NCBI RefSeq assembly: GCF_001721045.1
Contig: NZ_MDER01000070.1
Span: forward strand, 124,001-188,000
Reading direction: 5' to 3'
Source of the DNA: Paenibacillus nuruki
GTDB taxonomy: Bacteria; Bacillota; Bacilli; Paenibacillales; Paenibacillaceae
Length of the DNA: 64,000 nt
Position 1 is the first letter of the stretch; every line of letters begins with the position of its first letter. Position numbers and translations under genes: made by a program. Positions 19,511 to 28,876 of the stretch are shown one piece after another. The notes below the pieces were generated by a model. That model saw nothing but the letters and a program-made list of their open reading frames with translations, was not told the DNA's origin and searched no databases.

Positions 19511-19548
19511 AAAAGGAGAATACGATGATCGTATTCTCCTTTTTTTTT
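19511..19548 (+). terminator. Terminator after recG
   Basis: AAAAGGAGAATAC pairs with GTATTCTCCTTTT (loop of seven) and runs into eight T residues. Confidence 0.9.
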
Positions 19549-19705
19549 GTTATACGTTATAAAATACATATGATTAACATGTACAAATCGATATCTCAGC
19601 AGTAAATATTATTTTTTACAAAGATATCTCTAATTATAGATTGACGGTGTATAGGATAGAGCTTTAATATAGATTTAATATACATTTTCGATATCAAATA
19701 TATTC

Positions 19706-20239
19706 TTACATAGCACTGTTAATAATCCTCTGTGCTTGATCTTTTGCCTCTACCTTATATTGTTCATATTGTGTTTGTGTAATTTGACCAGCAGCTAATT
19801 GTTGCTGCCAGATGATGCTTATGTTATTGATCAACAAATCGGTAATTTTCGTTTCTTCCATACCTTGATGCTCAGCGATTTGAGCAATTGTATCTCCATC
19901 TTGTAAATACTGTTTTAATTCCAAACTGTTCATACCGAGTAAACTGGATATTTCATCAAATAAATGGCCTATATTTGCTATCGTATCAATAGATAATAGA
20001 TTTCTTGTTGTTAATATAGTATGGGAAGCAGAGGGTATACGTTCTCTTTGCATAAGTTGGTGCATATCACGCCTTGGAGTCTGATTAACGGATAATGGAG
20101 TCGCTATCGTACGTTCCAGTCGGCTAGGAATGGTTTTGCTGATTGTCGCTGCATGAGCTTGTGGAATAATCAGTAAGGTTCCACTTACAGCTAGCGCCAT
20201 TGCCATTGAACTGGTCGCCATTATTTTTTTGATATCCAT
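19706..20239 (-). CDS. Small secreted protein of unknown function
   Basis: 177 residues with a clear signal peptide (KK, hydrophobic core, cleavage after AHA at about residue 30). The mature part contains a segment LLGMNSLELKQYLQDG followed by DTIAQIAEHQGM, a pattern seen in many secreted Bacillales proteins of unknown role, and ends with a glutamine-rich amphipathic helix (QLAAGQITQTQYEQYK). The ribosome site GGTGGAGAG lies upstream. It stands alone, opposite to both neighbours. No enzymatic motif is visible. Confidence 0.75.
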   Translation of the reverse strand: MDIKKIMATSSMAMALAVSGTLLIIPQAHAATISKTIPSRLERTIATPLSVNQTPRRDMHQLMQRERIPSASHTILTTRNLLSIDTIANIGHLFDEISSLLGMNSLELKQYLQDGDTIAQIAEHQGMEETKITDLLINNISIIWQQQLAAGQITQTQYEQYKVEAKDQAQRIINSAM

Positions 20240-20412
20240 CAGGCTCTCTCCACCTTTCTAACTTGATACTTTACGTTGAGGATATCCACTTAGCATACTT
20301 GCTGTAGATGAGAATACTCTTAAAAGTAAATTAAAATACGCTAAGAATATTTCATAGAATGTAAAGTATAAGGAATCTACCCTTTTTTATACTGAGACTT
20401 TTACTAAGTAAA

Positions 20413-20469
20413 GTTGCAACGCATTCAAACGGCATTGTAGTTTGAATGATGCAGTTCAGTTTACTGAAC
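20413..20469. promoter_or_regulatory. Cluster of dyad symmetries before the ABC importer
   Basis: Three inverted repeats lie in 57 bp: GTTGCAAC (20413-20420), CATTCAAAC with GTTTGAATG (20422-20430 and 20440-20448), and GTTCAGT-TT-ACTGAAC (20454-20469). The last ends about 40 bp before the start codon. They could be operators or a leader hairpin. The rest of the 270-bp gap shows no gene. Confidence 0.45.
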
Positions 20470-20510
20470 ATATACAGCTTGAGACTAGAGACGAGAGGGG
20501 TTACAGACAA

Positions 20511-21548
20511 ATGAATATGAAGCAGAAATGGATTTTACCTCTAAGTATGGTGCTAATGATCTTAACCGCAGTAGGGTGTAGTAACAGTGGAAGTGAAGGT
20601 GCTTCTTCGGGAGAGGCAGGCAGTACAGATAGTAAATCCTACAAAATCGGCATTTCGCAGATTGTCGAGCATCCTTCTTTGGATGAGACTCGTGAAGGGT
20701 TTTTAGCAGCACTTAAAGATGCGGGCATTGTAGAAGGTCAGAATTTAACAGTTGATTATAAAAATGCACAGGGCGATTCAACCAATAACTTATCGATTGC
20801 ACAGACGTTATCTCAAAGTGAAAATGATCTCGTGTTAGCGATTGCTACCCCTTCAGCGCAAGCTGTTGTCAGTCAGGTTAAAGATTCACCTGTTTTATTT
20901 GCGGCAGTAACAGATCCATTAAGTGCCAAGATCGTTAGTGATCTACAAAAGCCGGGTGGAAATGTATCAGGAGCATCGGATACGAATCCAGAAGCAATCA
21001 CAGAATTAGCTGATTTTATCGGTACAGAATTACCTGATATCAAAACGATTGGATTAGTGATTAATGAAGGTGAACCTAATGCTGTAATTATGGCACAACG
21101 TGCAGAAGAAGCTTTCAAAAAGCACGGAATTACGATGATCAAAGCAGCAGTTACCAATACTTCTGAAGTTCAGCAAGCTGCACAATCATTAGTCGGTCGT
21201 GCAGATGCCTTTTATATTACACTGGATAACTCGGTAGTGAGCGCAGTAGATACTGTTATTCAATTAGCCAATGAGAACAAAATGCCTTTCTTTTCTAGTG
21301 ATCGCGATACCGTTGAAAAAGGAGCTTTTGCTACAGTAGGCTTCAAATATTATGATCATGGTTATCAAGTCGGTCAAATGGCTGTAGACGTATTGAAAAA
21401 TGGCAAAAATGTAGGTGATCTACCTGTAGCTATGCAAGAAAAGCTAGATTTGATTTTGAATCTGAAAGCAGCTGAAGCACAAGGTATTAAAGTGACTGAT
21501 GAAATGAAAGCCAAAGTCAAAGATCCTGAGAACAATTTGATTCAATAA
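20511..21548 (+). CDS. ABC transporter substrate-binding lipoprotein
   Basis: 345 residues. The signal peptide ends in a lipobox (LTAVGC), followed by a Gly/Ser-rich linker. The mature domain starts YKIGISQIVEHPSLDETREGFLAAL, characteristic of the COG2984 family. Members pair with a COG4120-type permease and COG1101-type ATPase, as here, and include the streptococcal TrpX tryptophan system. The ATG at 20511 follows GAGGGG by ten bases; an upstream in-frame ATG (20442) would put 23 charged residues before the signal peptide. The likely substrate is an amino acid, not proven. Confidence 0.88.
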   Translation: MNMKQKWILPLSMVLMILTAVGCSNSGSEGASSGEAGSTDSKSYKIGISQIVEHPSLDETREGFLAALKDAGIVEGQNLTVDYKNAQGDSTNNLSIAQTLSQSENDLVLAIATPSAQAVVSQVKDSPVLFAAVTDPLSAKIVSDLQKPGGNVSGASDTNPEAITELADFIGTELPDIKTIGLVINEGEPNAVIMAQRAEEAFKKHGITMIKAAVTNTSEVQQAAQSLVGRADAFYITLDNSVVSAVDTVIQLANENKMPFFSSDRDTVEKGAFATVGFKYYDHGYQVGQMAVDVLKNGKNVGDLPVAMQEKLDLILNLKAAEAQGIKVTDEMKAKVKDPENNLIQ

Positions 21549-21551
21549 TAG

Positions 21552-21653
21552 TATAGTAGCGAGCACTATAGCTAAAAGTGAAATAGGATCACACAGAGTG
21601 GGGTGAGCTTCTTTTGAGTTCATCCCATTTTGCTACCGTAGGCTTGATCCTAT
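21552..21653 (+). other. Structured intercistronic RNA in the ABC importer operon
   Basis: Between binding-protein and permease genes lie a hairpin (TATAGT/ACTATA, 21552-21570), then a 9-bp outer stem ATAGGATCA (21583-21591) with TGATCCTAT (21645-21653). The outer stem encloses an 11-bp hairpin (21599-21609 with 21617-21627, two G-U pairs) and a small CTAC/GTAG hairpin, forming a possible three-way junction. It may tune expression of the downstream genes or protect mRNA. It matches no riboswitch class I recognise. Confidence 0.55.
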
Positions 21654-21710
21654 CCGTGTCAGCACCAGCGATTAGCAACGAAGCAACATGAAGAAAGGGC
21701 GGGCTAGAGT

Positions 21711-22646
21711 ATGGAGTTATTTTTGAAAATAGGCGAAGGATCAATACAACTAGGTTTGTTGTATGCTCTGCTCGCATTAGGTGTATATATTACGTTTCGT
21801 ATTTTGGATTTCCCTGATTTGACGGTAGATGGAAGCTTTACCACAGGCAGTGCAATTGCAGCAGTGATGATTGTTCATGGTTTTTCGCCGTGGTTAGCTT
21901 GTCTAGGAGCTTTTGCAGGCGGACTTGTAGCAGGAGCCTGTACAGGATTACTTCATACAAAAGGTAAAATTAATGGACTATTATCTGGTATTCTGATGAT
22001 GATTGCATTGTATTCGATTAATTTGCGGATTTTAGGTAGTCCGAACGTGTCTATTTTTGGTAGCGATATGGTATTTGATCATATTTCTCCAATCACATTG
22101 ATGCTGATTATTGTGATTGCATTTAAATTGTTGCTAGATGCCTTTTTGCGTACAGATATGGGATTGGCGCTACGAGCAACAGGCGATAATAAGCAAATGA
22201 TTCGCAGTCTAGGCGCTAATACCGATACAACAACCATTATTGGAGTAAGTCTTTCCAACGGGTTGGTGGCTTTATCAGGTGCCTTTGTTGCTCAGACATC
22301 GACTTTTGCAGATGCGACATCAGGTATTGGGATGATTGTGATCGGACTAGCTTCAGTCATTATAGGAGAAGCGATTTTCGGTGCCAAAACGGTATTTAGA
22401 GCTACATTGGCTGTTATTTTAGGTTCGATTGTGTATCGGATTGTGGTCACAGCTGCTCTACGAATCGAATGGTTTGAAGCATCTGATCTCAAATTAATTA
22501 CAGCGGTTATAGTTATTATTGCACTTGTGTTCCCGGCTGTTCGAAGCAAAGTGAAACAAAAAGGATTAGCCAAAAAGCGCTCTGCTGAACTATTAAGCAA
22601 TATCCAGACAGCGCCCTATTCCAAACCAACCGGAGGTGAACAGTAA
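21711..22646 (+). CDS. ABC transporter permease
   Basis: 311 residues, highly hydrophobic, with about eight to nine membrane segments. The start (GSIQLGLLYALLALGVYITFRILDFPDLTVDGSF) is diagnostic for the COG4120 permease family, related to branched-chain amino-acid permeases. It also shows the conserved GLALRATGDNKQMIRSLG cytoplasmic loop that contacts the ATPase. It overlaps the ATPase start by one base (TAATG). It works with the lipoprotein before it and the ATPase after it. Confidence 0.9.
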   Translation: MELFLKIGEGSIQLGLLYALLALGVYITFRILDFPDLTVDGSFTTGSAIAAVMIVHGFSPWLACLGAFAGGLVAGACTGLLHTKGKINGLLSGILMMIALYSINLRILGSPNVSIFGSDMVFDHISPITLMLIIVIAFKLLLDAFLRTDMGLALRATGDNKQMIRSLGANTDTTTIIGVSLSNGLVALSGAFVAQTSTFADATSGIGMIVIGLASVIIGEAIFGAKTVFRATLAVILGSIVYRIVVTAALRIEWFEASDLKLITAVIVIIALVFPAVRSKVKQKGLAKKRSAELLSNIQTAPYSKPTGGEQ

Positions 22647-23440
22647 TGCTGCATATCGAAAATGTATCTAAATTGTTCAATCCGGGTACTGTCGATGAAA
22701 AAATTGCTTTGATCGGTATTCAGCTTCATTTGAAGCCGGGCGATTTTGTGACTGTGATCGGTAGTAATGGTGCAGGCAAATCAACACTTATGAATATTAT
22801 TTCCGGGGTAATAAAACCCGATACAGGTCTGGTTAATATCGAAGGGCAATCGGTAGGACATCTAGCAGAATATCAGCGTAGTCGCTGGATCGGACGTGTT
22901 TTTCAAGATCCAATGGCTGGAACAGCTCCTCATATGTCGATTGAAGAAAATCTAGCGATGGCGTATCGTCGTGGTAAAAATCGTGGCTTCTCATTTGGCG
23001 TGACAACAGCAAGACGTAATCTTTTCAAACAAGAGTTATCACGTCTTGGGATTGGATTGGAAAATCGGCTACGTGCCAAAGTGGGGATGTTATCAGGTGG
23101 AGAACGCCAAGCTTTGAGTCTACTAATGGCAACATTTACTCGCCCACAGATACTATTACTGGATGAACATACCGCTGCCCTTGACCCTGCACGTGCCGAC
23201 TTGATTACATCACTGACCAAAGAAATTGTACGTGATATGAATCTAACGACATTGATGGTTACGCATAATATGGAACAAGCGATACGTCTTGGTAATCGTC
23301 TAATCATGATGGATAAAGGCAAAATTATTTTGGATATTGATGAAGAACGGAAAAAAGATCTAACAATCGAACGATTGATGTCTGAATTTGAGCAAATCAG
23401 CGGGACTAAAATGGCAGATGATCGTGTAGTACTTGGTTAA
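22646..23440 (+). CDS. ABC transporter ATP-binding protein
   Basis: 264 residues with Walker A GSNGAGKSTLMN, Q-loop RVFQDPMAG, signature LSGGERQALSL, Walker B ILLLDEHTAALDP and the switch histidine in VTHNMEQA. It is the energising subunit of the importer. The last 30 residues form a short charged tail. The next gene is over 200 bp away behind a terminator. Confidence 0.93.
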   Translation: MLHIENVSKLFNPGTVDEKIALIGIQLHLKPGDFVTVIGSNGAGKSTLMNIISGVIKPDTGLVNIEGQSVGHLAEYQRSRWIGRVFQDPMAGTAPHMSIEENLAMAYRRGKNRGFSFGVTTARRNLFKQELSRLGIGLENRLRAKVGMLSGGERQALSLLMATFTRPQILLLDEHTAALDPARADLITSLTKEIVRDMNLTTLMVTHNMEQAIRLGNRLIMMDKGKIILDIDEERKKDLTIERLMSEFEQISGTKMADDRVVLG

Positions 23441-23463
23441 AGGCCTATATTAAATATTTGAAG

Positions 23464-23506
23464 ATAAACCCAATCATTCTGTGATCTATAGAGCGATTGG
23501 GTTTAT
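23464..23506 (+). terminator. Terminator after the ABC importer operon
   Basis: ATAAACCCAATC pairs with GATTGGGTTTAT over a 19-base loop, then TTTTG. Confidence 0.75.
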
Positions 23507-23653
23507 TTTGAAAGGTGTCACAATCAAAAGAAGCAAAATAGTGTAAAATAAAAAGAATGTAGTTCAACCATAATCATAACCAGAATCTAAACGAAAACGA
23601 AAGAATAAAAAAGTATATCCTATATCCTTTTTAACTTTATAGTGGAGGAATAC

Positions 23654-25327
23654 ATGCTTAATAATAATGTAACGTTAATTATCCTGTTACAGCTGTTTGA
23701 ACGTGCAGCATTGTTACTGATTTGTTTATACTTTTTAACGAGGTTATCGCATTTTAGACAGATTTTTCAGAAAGATATATTATTCAAAAAAGATTTGCTA
23801 ATTATTTCGATTATTTTTAGTGGATTTGCTGTATTTGGTACGTATACAGGTATAAATGTAGAAGGTTCACTGGTCAATGTACGAATTATAGCTGTGATGG
23901 CTGGCGGTATATTATTTGGTTGGCCGGTCGGGATCGTCACTGGTGTCGTCTCAGGGCTTCATCGCTATTTGATTGATATAGATGGTGTTACTTCAATACC
24001 TTGTCTGATTACCAGTATTACCGCAGGAATTGTCTCAGGATATATTCATCAAAAAGTAAAACGTAATCGACGCTGGATTGCTGGTATAGCAGCAGGCATG
24101 TTTTGTGAAGCATTAACCATGTTTTTAATTCTAGTGATGGCAGAACCGGCTCAACTAGGTCGAGAAATCGTATCTATTATTGCTTTGCCGATGATTCTAG
24201 GTCAGGTGAGTGTAGGTCTAATCGTTCTATTTGTACAAGGAGTCGAAGGAGAAAAGGAAAATATTGCTGCAAGGCAAGCAAAGTTAGCCCTGGATATTGC
24301 CAATAAAACACTTCCTTATTTCAGGTCCATTAATAGCGAATCATTGCGCAAAATATGCGGTATTATCAAAGAAGATATTCAAGCGGATGCTGTAGCGATT
24401 ACAGATACCAAGCTTATTTTAGCTTATGTAGGACTTGGCGAAGATCACTACAATATCGGGCATGAGATTATTACCGATGCGACCAAACAGACGATTCGTA
24501 GCGGTGAGATTATGATTAGCAATAACGATATGGAAGGCAAAGTGCCTAATATTCAATCGTTAATTATTATTCCTTTGACTGAAAAAGGGATCGTTACAGG
24601 TGCACTCAAAATTTATTACCGTAAAGCGCATAAAATAACATATTCTTTACAAACATTAGCAGTAGGTCTTTCCCAGATCATTTCTACATTGATGGAAGTG
24701 TCTCGGATTGAGCAGATGAAAGAAATGGCAAACAAAGCTGAAATTAAAGCATTACAGACCAGTATCAATCCTCATTTTCTATTTAACGCTCTCAATGCGA
24801 TAGCATCGTCCATCCGTATCGATCCTAACTATGCCCGTGAAATGATTATCAATCTATCCGGTTATCTTCGTCATAGTCTGGAATGGAGTGACCAATTGAT
24901 CGATATTAATAAAGAACTCGGTCAGGTTGTGAATTATGTTGAGATTGAAAAAGCACGATTTGGTAATAAATTGACAGTGATCTATGATGTGGATGAAGAA
25001 GTAGAAGTGAAAATCCCTAGTCTTATTATTCAGCCATTAGTGGAAAATGCGATAGTACATGGCATTTTGAAAGGTAAAGGTTCCGGTACAGTAACATTGT
25101 CGGTTAAAGATCATGGCGATCAAGTACTCATCAGTGTAGAAGATACAGGAGCAGGAATCGATCAAGATATTATTACGAATGTCTATAATGGTAAAATGCC
25201 TGAAAATCGAATCGGGCTTTCAAATGTGCATCAACGGGTCAAATTGATCTATGGTGAAGGATTACAGATAGAGCGTCTTGAACGAGGCACACGTATCCAG
25301 TTTAAAGTGAAAAAGGAGATGTCATGA
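23654..25327 (+). CDS. LytS/YpdA-type sensor histidine kinase
   Basis: 557 residues. The N-terminal membrane domain is of the 5TM-LYT type (several hydrophobic segments up to about residue 200, including [16 protein letters not shown]), followed by a GAF-like domain (about 215-350). The His-kinase region has [26 protein letters not shown] and [16 protein letters not shown]. The ATG at 23654, five bases after GGAGG, is preferred to the GTG at 23642. It overlaps the response-regulator gene by 4 bp. Relatives such as E. coli YpdA/BtsS and Bacillus LytS respond to pyruvate; the downstream transporter fits that. Confidence 0.9.
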   Translation: MLNNNVTLIILLQLFERAALLLICLYFLTRLSHFRQIFQKDILFKKDLLIISIIFSGFAVFGTYTGINVEGSLVNVRIIAVMAGGILFGWPVGIVTGVVSGLHRYLIDIDGVTSIPCLITSITAGIVSGYIHQKVKRNRRWIAGIAAGMFCEALTMFLILVMAEPAQLGREIVSIIALPMILGQVSVGLIVLFVQGVEGEKENIAARQAKLALDIANKTLPYFRSINSESLRKICGIIKEDIQADAVAITDTKLILAYVGLGEDHYNIGHEIITDATKQTIRSGEIMISNNDMEGKVPNIQSLIIIPLTEKGIVTGALKIYYRKAHKITYSLQTLAVGLSQIISTLMEVSRIEQMKEMANKAEIKALQTSINPHFLFNALNAIASSIRIDPNYAREMIINLSGYLRHSLEWSDQLIDINKELGQVVNYVEIEKARFGNKLTVIYDVDEEVEVKIPSLIIQPLVENAIVHGILKGKGSGTVTLSVKDHGDQVLISVEDTGAGIDQDIITNVYNGKMPENRIGLSNVHQRVKLIYGEGLQIERLERGTRIQFKVKKEMS

Positions 25328-26169
25328 AAGCAATCGTAGTGGAAGACGAATTTCTGGCGAGACAAGAATTAGAATATTATATCCGTACACATAGTCAGAT
25401 TGAGATTGTAGGTAGCTTTGACGATGGAATGGATGTTTTAAAATATGTACAAGATCATGAAGTAGATGCTATTTTTCTTGATATTAATATTCCTTCGTTA
25501 GATGGTGTATTCTTAGCGCATACGATCAGTAAATTTTCACGTAAACCTTATATTATTTTTATTACAGCGTACAAAGAACATGCCGCAGAAGCATTTGAAA
25601 TCGAAGCGTTTGATTATATTTTGAAGCCGTATAGTGAATCTCGTATGACATCAATGTTACGCAAATTAGAAAATACGTATGAACGTGATCAAGGTTCGCA
25701 GACTCTATCTAATACGCCTTCTGAAAAAGAATCAACAGAGCAACATGCTGAAGAGACTTATTCTAATGCAGATCAGTCTACATTAGGTCAATCGACAACA
25801 GCTAGTACAACACATGTTCCTCACCATGCACATGTGTTGCAAGGTAAGATTAGCTTATGGAAAAATGATAAAATTCAGGTGATTCCTGTAGATGATGTGT
25901 ATTATGCATCTGCCAGCGAGAAAGTAACGAATGTATTTACCAAGCGAGCTGAATATACAGTCACTTCAAGTATTTCAGAATTTCAAAATACATTACCAGA
26001 GGAATACTTCTTCCGTTGTCATCGTTCGTATATCGTCAACATCACCAAAATCCGTGAAATTGTGCCGTGGTTTAATAACACTTATTTACTTCGTTTACAT
26101 GATCTGGATTATGAAGTTCCAGTGAGCCGAAGTAAGGTCAAAGAGTTCAGGCAGATCATGAGTATCTAA
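25324..26169 (+). CDS. LytTR-family response regulator
   Basis: 281 residues. The N-terminal receiver domain has the phosphorylation aspartate in [12 protein letters not shown] and the switch lysine in [10 protein letters not shown] Ser/Thr/Gln-rich linker (about 120-175) is longer than usual. The C-terminal LytTR DNA-binding domain shows [29 protein letters not shown] and [19 protein letters not shown]. The start overlaps the kinase stop. A tandem repeat like the YpdB site begins just after its stop codon. Confidence 0.93.
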   Translation: MKAIVVEDEFLARQELEYYIRTHSQIEIVGSFDDGMDVLKYVQDHEVDAIFLDINIPSLDGVFLAHTISKFSRKPYIIFITAYKEHAAEAFEIEAFDYILKPYSESRMTSMLRKLENTYERDQGSQTLSNTPSEKESTEQHAEETYSNADQSTLGQSTTASTTHVPHHAHVLQGKISLWKNDKIQVIPVDDVYYASASEKVTNVFTKRAEYTVTSSISEFQNTLPEEYFFRCHRSYIVNITKIREIVPWFNNTYLLRLHDLDYEVPVSRSKVKEFRQIMSI

Positions 26170-26170
26170 A

Positions 26171-26201
26171 GGCATTTCATTCCGTATATACTGCATTTCA
26201 T
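26171..26201 (+). promoter_or_regulatory. YpdB-like tandem binding site
   Basis: GGCATTTCAT (26171-26180), an 11-bp spacer, then TGCATTTCAT (26192-26201). The E. coli LytTR regulator YpdB is reported to bind GGCATTTCAT-N11-GGCATTTCAT before yhjX, an OFA-family transporter. Here the gene next downstream is also an OFA-type transporter. Nineteen of twenty motif bases and the spacer length agree. Confidence 0.8.
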
Positions 26202-26234
26202 TCCTTTTTGGGAATGTTACATCAAAGGTAGGGT

Positions 26235-26240
26235 TATAAT
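26235..26240 (+). promoter_or_regulatory. -10 element of the OFA transporter promoter
   Basis: TATAAT with no recognisable -35 at the expected distance (26212-26217 is GAATGT). The tandem LytTR site ends about ten bases before that position, as for an activator-dependent promoter. Confidence 0.55.
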
Positions 26241-26317
26241 TTGGTCATAGGAAACAGAGAATTCTCCGAACCATATAACACTACAATTTGCGGTCCTTAC
26301 GGAAAGGAACATCGATC

Positions 26318-27661
26318 ATGAAAAACGTATCCAATCAAGCCAGTACAGCTCAATTACAAACCACTAAACCTCCAGTCAATCGTTGGTTGATTGCACTCGG
26401 TACAATTATTGTACAAATGGGTCTGGGGACGATTTATACATGGAGTCTTTTTAACCAGCCTCTTGTTGATAAATTCGGTTGGGGTCTCAGTTCAGTAGCG
26501 ATTACGTTTTCGATTACCAGTTTTGCTTTAGCTTTTTCCACTTTATTTGCAGGAAAATTACAAGAAAAATGGGGTATCCGTCGTCTGATTGGTATCGCGG
26601 GTATTGTACTCGGTGTAGGCTTAATGCTTAGTTCGCAAGTCTCTTCATTACCTTTACTGTATATGTTAGCAGGGGTGATTGTTGGATTTGCAGATGGTAC
26701 AGCGTATATTACATCGCTATCTAACTTGATCAAATGGTTCCCGGAACGTAAAGGGTTAATCTCCGGAATATCTGTAGGAGCATATGGAACAGGCAGTCTG
26801 ATTTTCAAATATATCAATGGTGCTTTTATCGGTTCTGTAGGTGTATCAGCAACATTCTTGTACTGGGGCATTATTGTGCTACTAATGATCGTTATTGGTT
26901 CACGCTTTATTCGTGAAGCAAATGTATCTGGTGCACCAGTTCCACAAGCAAAAGCAGCACAACAACGCGTAGGTGATAGCCAACCATCTTCTATCAAACC
27001 AACAGCAACAGTAGTTGTTCATGATTATACAGTTAAAGAAATGCTCAAAACCAAACAAGTATACTTACTGTTTATTATGTTCTTTACCGCATGTATGAGT
27101 GGATTGTACTTAATCGGAATTGTCAAAGATATCGGTGTTCAATTAGCAGGTTTGGATTTGGCTACAGCAGCTAATGCGGTTGCTATGATCGCTATTTTCA
27201 ATACAGCAGGACGTATTATTTTGGGAGCATTGTCTGATAAAGTAGGACGCATGAAAGTGATCTGCGGTACATTTATAGTGACAGCAGCAGCGGTTGCGGT
27301 TCTAAGCTTTATCCCATTAACATACAGTATCTTCTTCGCAGCTGTTGCAGCGATTGCATTCTGCTTCGGTGGTAATATTACCGTATTCCCTGCGATTGTG
27401 AGTGATTTCTTTGGACTCAAAAATCACAGCAAAAACTATGGTATTGTCTATCAAGGATTTGGTATTGGTGCATTAGCAGGTTCATTTATTGCAGCATGGA
27501 TGGGTGGATTCAAACCAACCTTTATCGTTATCGGCATGTTATGTATCATATCCTTCTTGATTGCACTGTGGATCAAACCTCCAGTTGCTGGCGCAACCGA
27601 AGAAAAACAAACCGCAGACGAGAAAAAATGGAGTGCCAAACCGCATACAGCACGTAGTTAA
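26318..27661 (+). CDS. MFS transporter, oxalate/formate antiporter (OFA) family
   Basis: 447 residues with about twelve membrane segments. It opens NRWLIALGTIIVQMGLGTIYTWSLFNQPL, typical of OFA-family proteins, and has a central cytoplasmic loop (about residue 215-245) and GALSDKVGRMKVI in the second half. ATG 26318 is chosen because AAAGGA lies nine bases before it. The family includes E. coli YhjX, a pyruvate-responsive transporter controlled by YpdA/YpdB. The adjacent LytS/LytTR pair and site suggest the same wiring. Transport of pyruvate or another small carboxylate is inferred. Confidence 0.88.
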   Translation: MKNVSNQASTAQLQTTKPPVNRWLIALGTIIVQMGLGTIYTWSLFNQPLVDKFGWGLSSVAITFSITSFALAFSTLFAGKLQEKWGIRRLIGIAGIVLGVGLMLSSQVSSLPLLYMLAGVIVGFADGTAYITSLSNLIKWFPERKGLISGISVGAYGTGSLIFKYINGAFIGSVGVSATFLYWGIIVLLMIVIGSRFIREANVSGAPVPQAKAAQQRVGDSQPSSIKPTATVVVHDYTVKEMLKTKQVYLLFIMFFTACMSGLYLIGIVKDIGVQLAGLDLATAANAVAMIAIFNTAGRIILGALSDKVGRMKVICGTFIVTAAAVAVLSFIPLTYSIFFAAVAAIAFCFGGNITVFPAIVSDFFGLKNHSKNYGIVYQGFGIGALAGSFIAAWMGGFKPTFIVIGMLCIISFLIALWIKPPVAGATEEKQTADEKKWSAKPHTARS

Positions 27662-27753
27662 TAGGCATACTCTATTGTACTTGTAAGATGTAGATATGAT
27701 TATGGAAATACAAATAATCATACATGTCATATTGATCACTCATTGTAAAATCT

Positions 27754-27787
27754 AAAAGCGCCTCTTATCCACTAAGAGACGCTTTTT
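27754..27787 (+). terminator. Terminator after the OFA transporter
   Basis: AAAGCG-CTCTTA pairs with TAAGAG-CGCTTT (one mismatch) around TCCAC, ending in T residues. The surrounding 316-bp gap otherwise holds only the promoter of the next gene. Confidence 0.85.
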
Positions 27788-27871
27788 CTATAGGTGTTAA
27801 GTAACCGTCGAACAATCATACCGATTTTTGATTTTTAAATATTATTTCGCCTCAATATGTAACTTGTATGA

Positions 27872-27900
27872 TTACTTTTTCTTACAATTTTTACTATAAT
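27872..27900 (+). promoter_or_regulatory. Promoter of the HEAT-repeat gene
   Basis: TTACTT (27872-27877), 17-bp spacer, TATAAT (27895-27900), about 78 bp before the start codon. Confidence 0.55.
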
Positions 27901-27977
27901 GATTCGTTTATATCCATATATCGTTATAACTTAAGTAAGACTAACTCTATCCCAAGATTAAAGGAGGAGGTATTCGT

Positions 27978-28565
27978 ATGAATGATATTCGTTTGTGCAC
28001 GAAACCTAAGTTACGTTTTTTTGATATATTGGAAGCGCTATCAAATTTGCAATGTTTATCTACTTTAGAAGGAACACAGAAAACAAAGGAGCAACAGACG
28101 TCTGAATATTTCACATTTGTTATGGATGATCAGTCGACTTTGGTACATCTTATTAATGATCAATCGACCAGTATTCCTTATTTATTATTATCAGGCCCAG
28201 ATCATCGGAAATTAGCGTATCATTTATATCAAAGTGGTATGGTGTATTCAAGCAAAGATATTCAATATCGTTGTCTACATGATCAACATGTTGATGATCG
28301 AATCGATGCGATTTGTCGTTTGGGTATTGCTTCGTATGATGAAGCTTCATCTGAAGTGTTAGACATTTTCCAATTATATCTTCGTGATCCCGATGTACGT
28401 GTACGTCAATCCGCCGTATTTGCTACAAGTTTTATCGGCTGGCGAGAGTTTGAGGATATGTTAGTCTATACTGCTACACATGATCCTGATTCCAGAGTAG
28501 CCGAAATAGCTGAGAGTGCTTTACGGATTATGCGAGAAAGCGATTGGATCTCAGAACGTGCTTAA
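27978..28565 (+). CDS. HEAT-repeat protein of unknown function
   Basis: 195 residues, soluble. The C-terminal half is made of HEAT-like helical repeats (VDDRIDAICRLGI, DPDVRVRQSAVFATSFIG, DPDSRVAEIAESALRIM), suggesting a protein-binding scaffold. The N-terminal 90 residues are not recognised. A very strong AAAGGAGGAGGT site precedes the ATG. A protein kinase gene follows in the same direction but with its own upstream region, so a functional link is only possible. Confidence 0.7.
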   Translation: MNDIRLCTKPKLRFFDILEALSNLQCLSTLEGTQKTKEQQTSEYFTFVMDDQSTLVHLINDQSTSIPYLLLSGPDHRKLAYHLYQSGMVYSSKDIQYRCLHDQHVDDRIDAICRLGIASYDEASSEVLDIFQLYLRDPDVRVRQSAVFATSFIGWREFEDMLVYTATHDPDSRVAEIAESALRIMRESDWISERA

Positions 28566-28666
28566 TACGTATGAGTCGTAGCTCAATTGAAGTATTATCG
28601 AGTAACGTTGATAACCTTCATGAAATGGGAGATACTATAAATAAATCCGAAAAGTAGTGGGAAAAA

Positions 28667-28711
28667 CAGCAAATGTTCTGCGATATTAAGAAAAAAGCAG
28701 AACATTTGCTG
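28667..28711. repeat. 15-bp perfect inverted repeat
   Basis: CAGCAAATGTTCTGC (28667-28681) and its exact complement (28697-28711) flank a 15-base A-rich loop. On the minus strand it is followed by TTTTTCCC and looks like a terminator, but no minus-strand gene lies upstream of it. The rest of the 311-bp gap shows only an extended -10 (TGC TAAAAT, about 28760-28768) for the kinase gene. Confidence 0.7.
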
Positions 28712-28876
28712 AAATTAATGAAATTTGTCAGAGAAATTGCTCACAATTGTCAAGTTTCATGCTAAAATATTTGTGTAGACAGCCATAATCAATGACTGTT
28801 ATCCATATTCTTCACCGGCAGGGCGTAATATACATGGGGAACCGCTATGCTGTGGGAAGGTGCGAAGGGGTGTAGA

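Noticed and set aside
21552-21710. T-box leader in the ABC importer operon
   Set aside because: No AGGGTGGNACCGCG motif and no terminator/antiterminator pair; it is also inside the operon.
22292-22600. 102-codon minus-strand ORF in the permease gene
   Set aside because: Shadow of a membrane-protein gene; no independent support.
26434-26997. 187-codon minus-strand ORF inside the OFA transporter
   Set aside because: Long, but entirely antisense to a clear MFS protein; no start signal.
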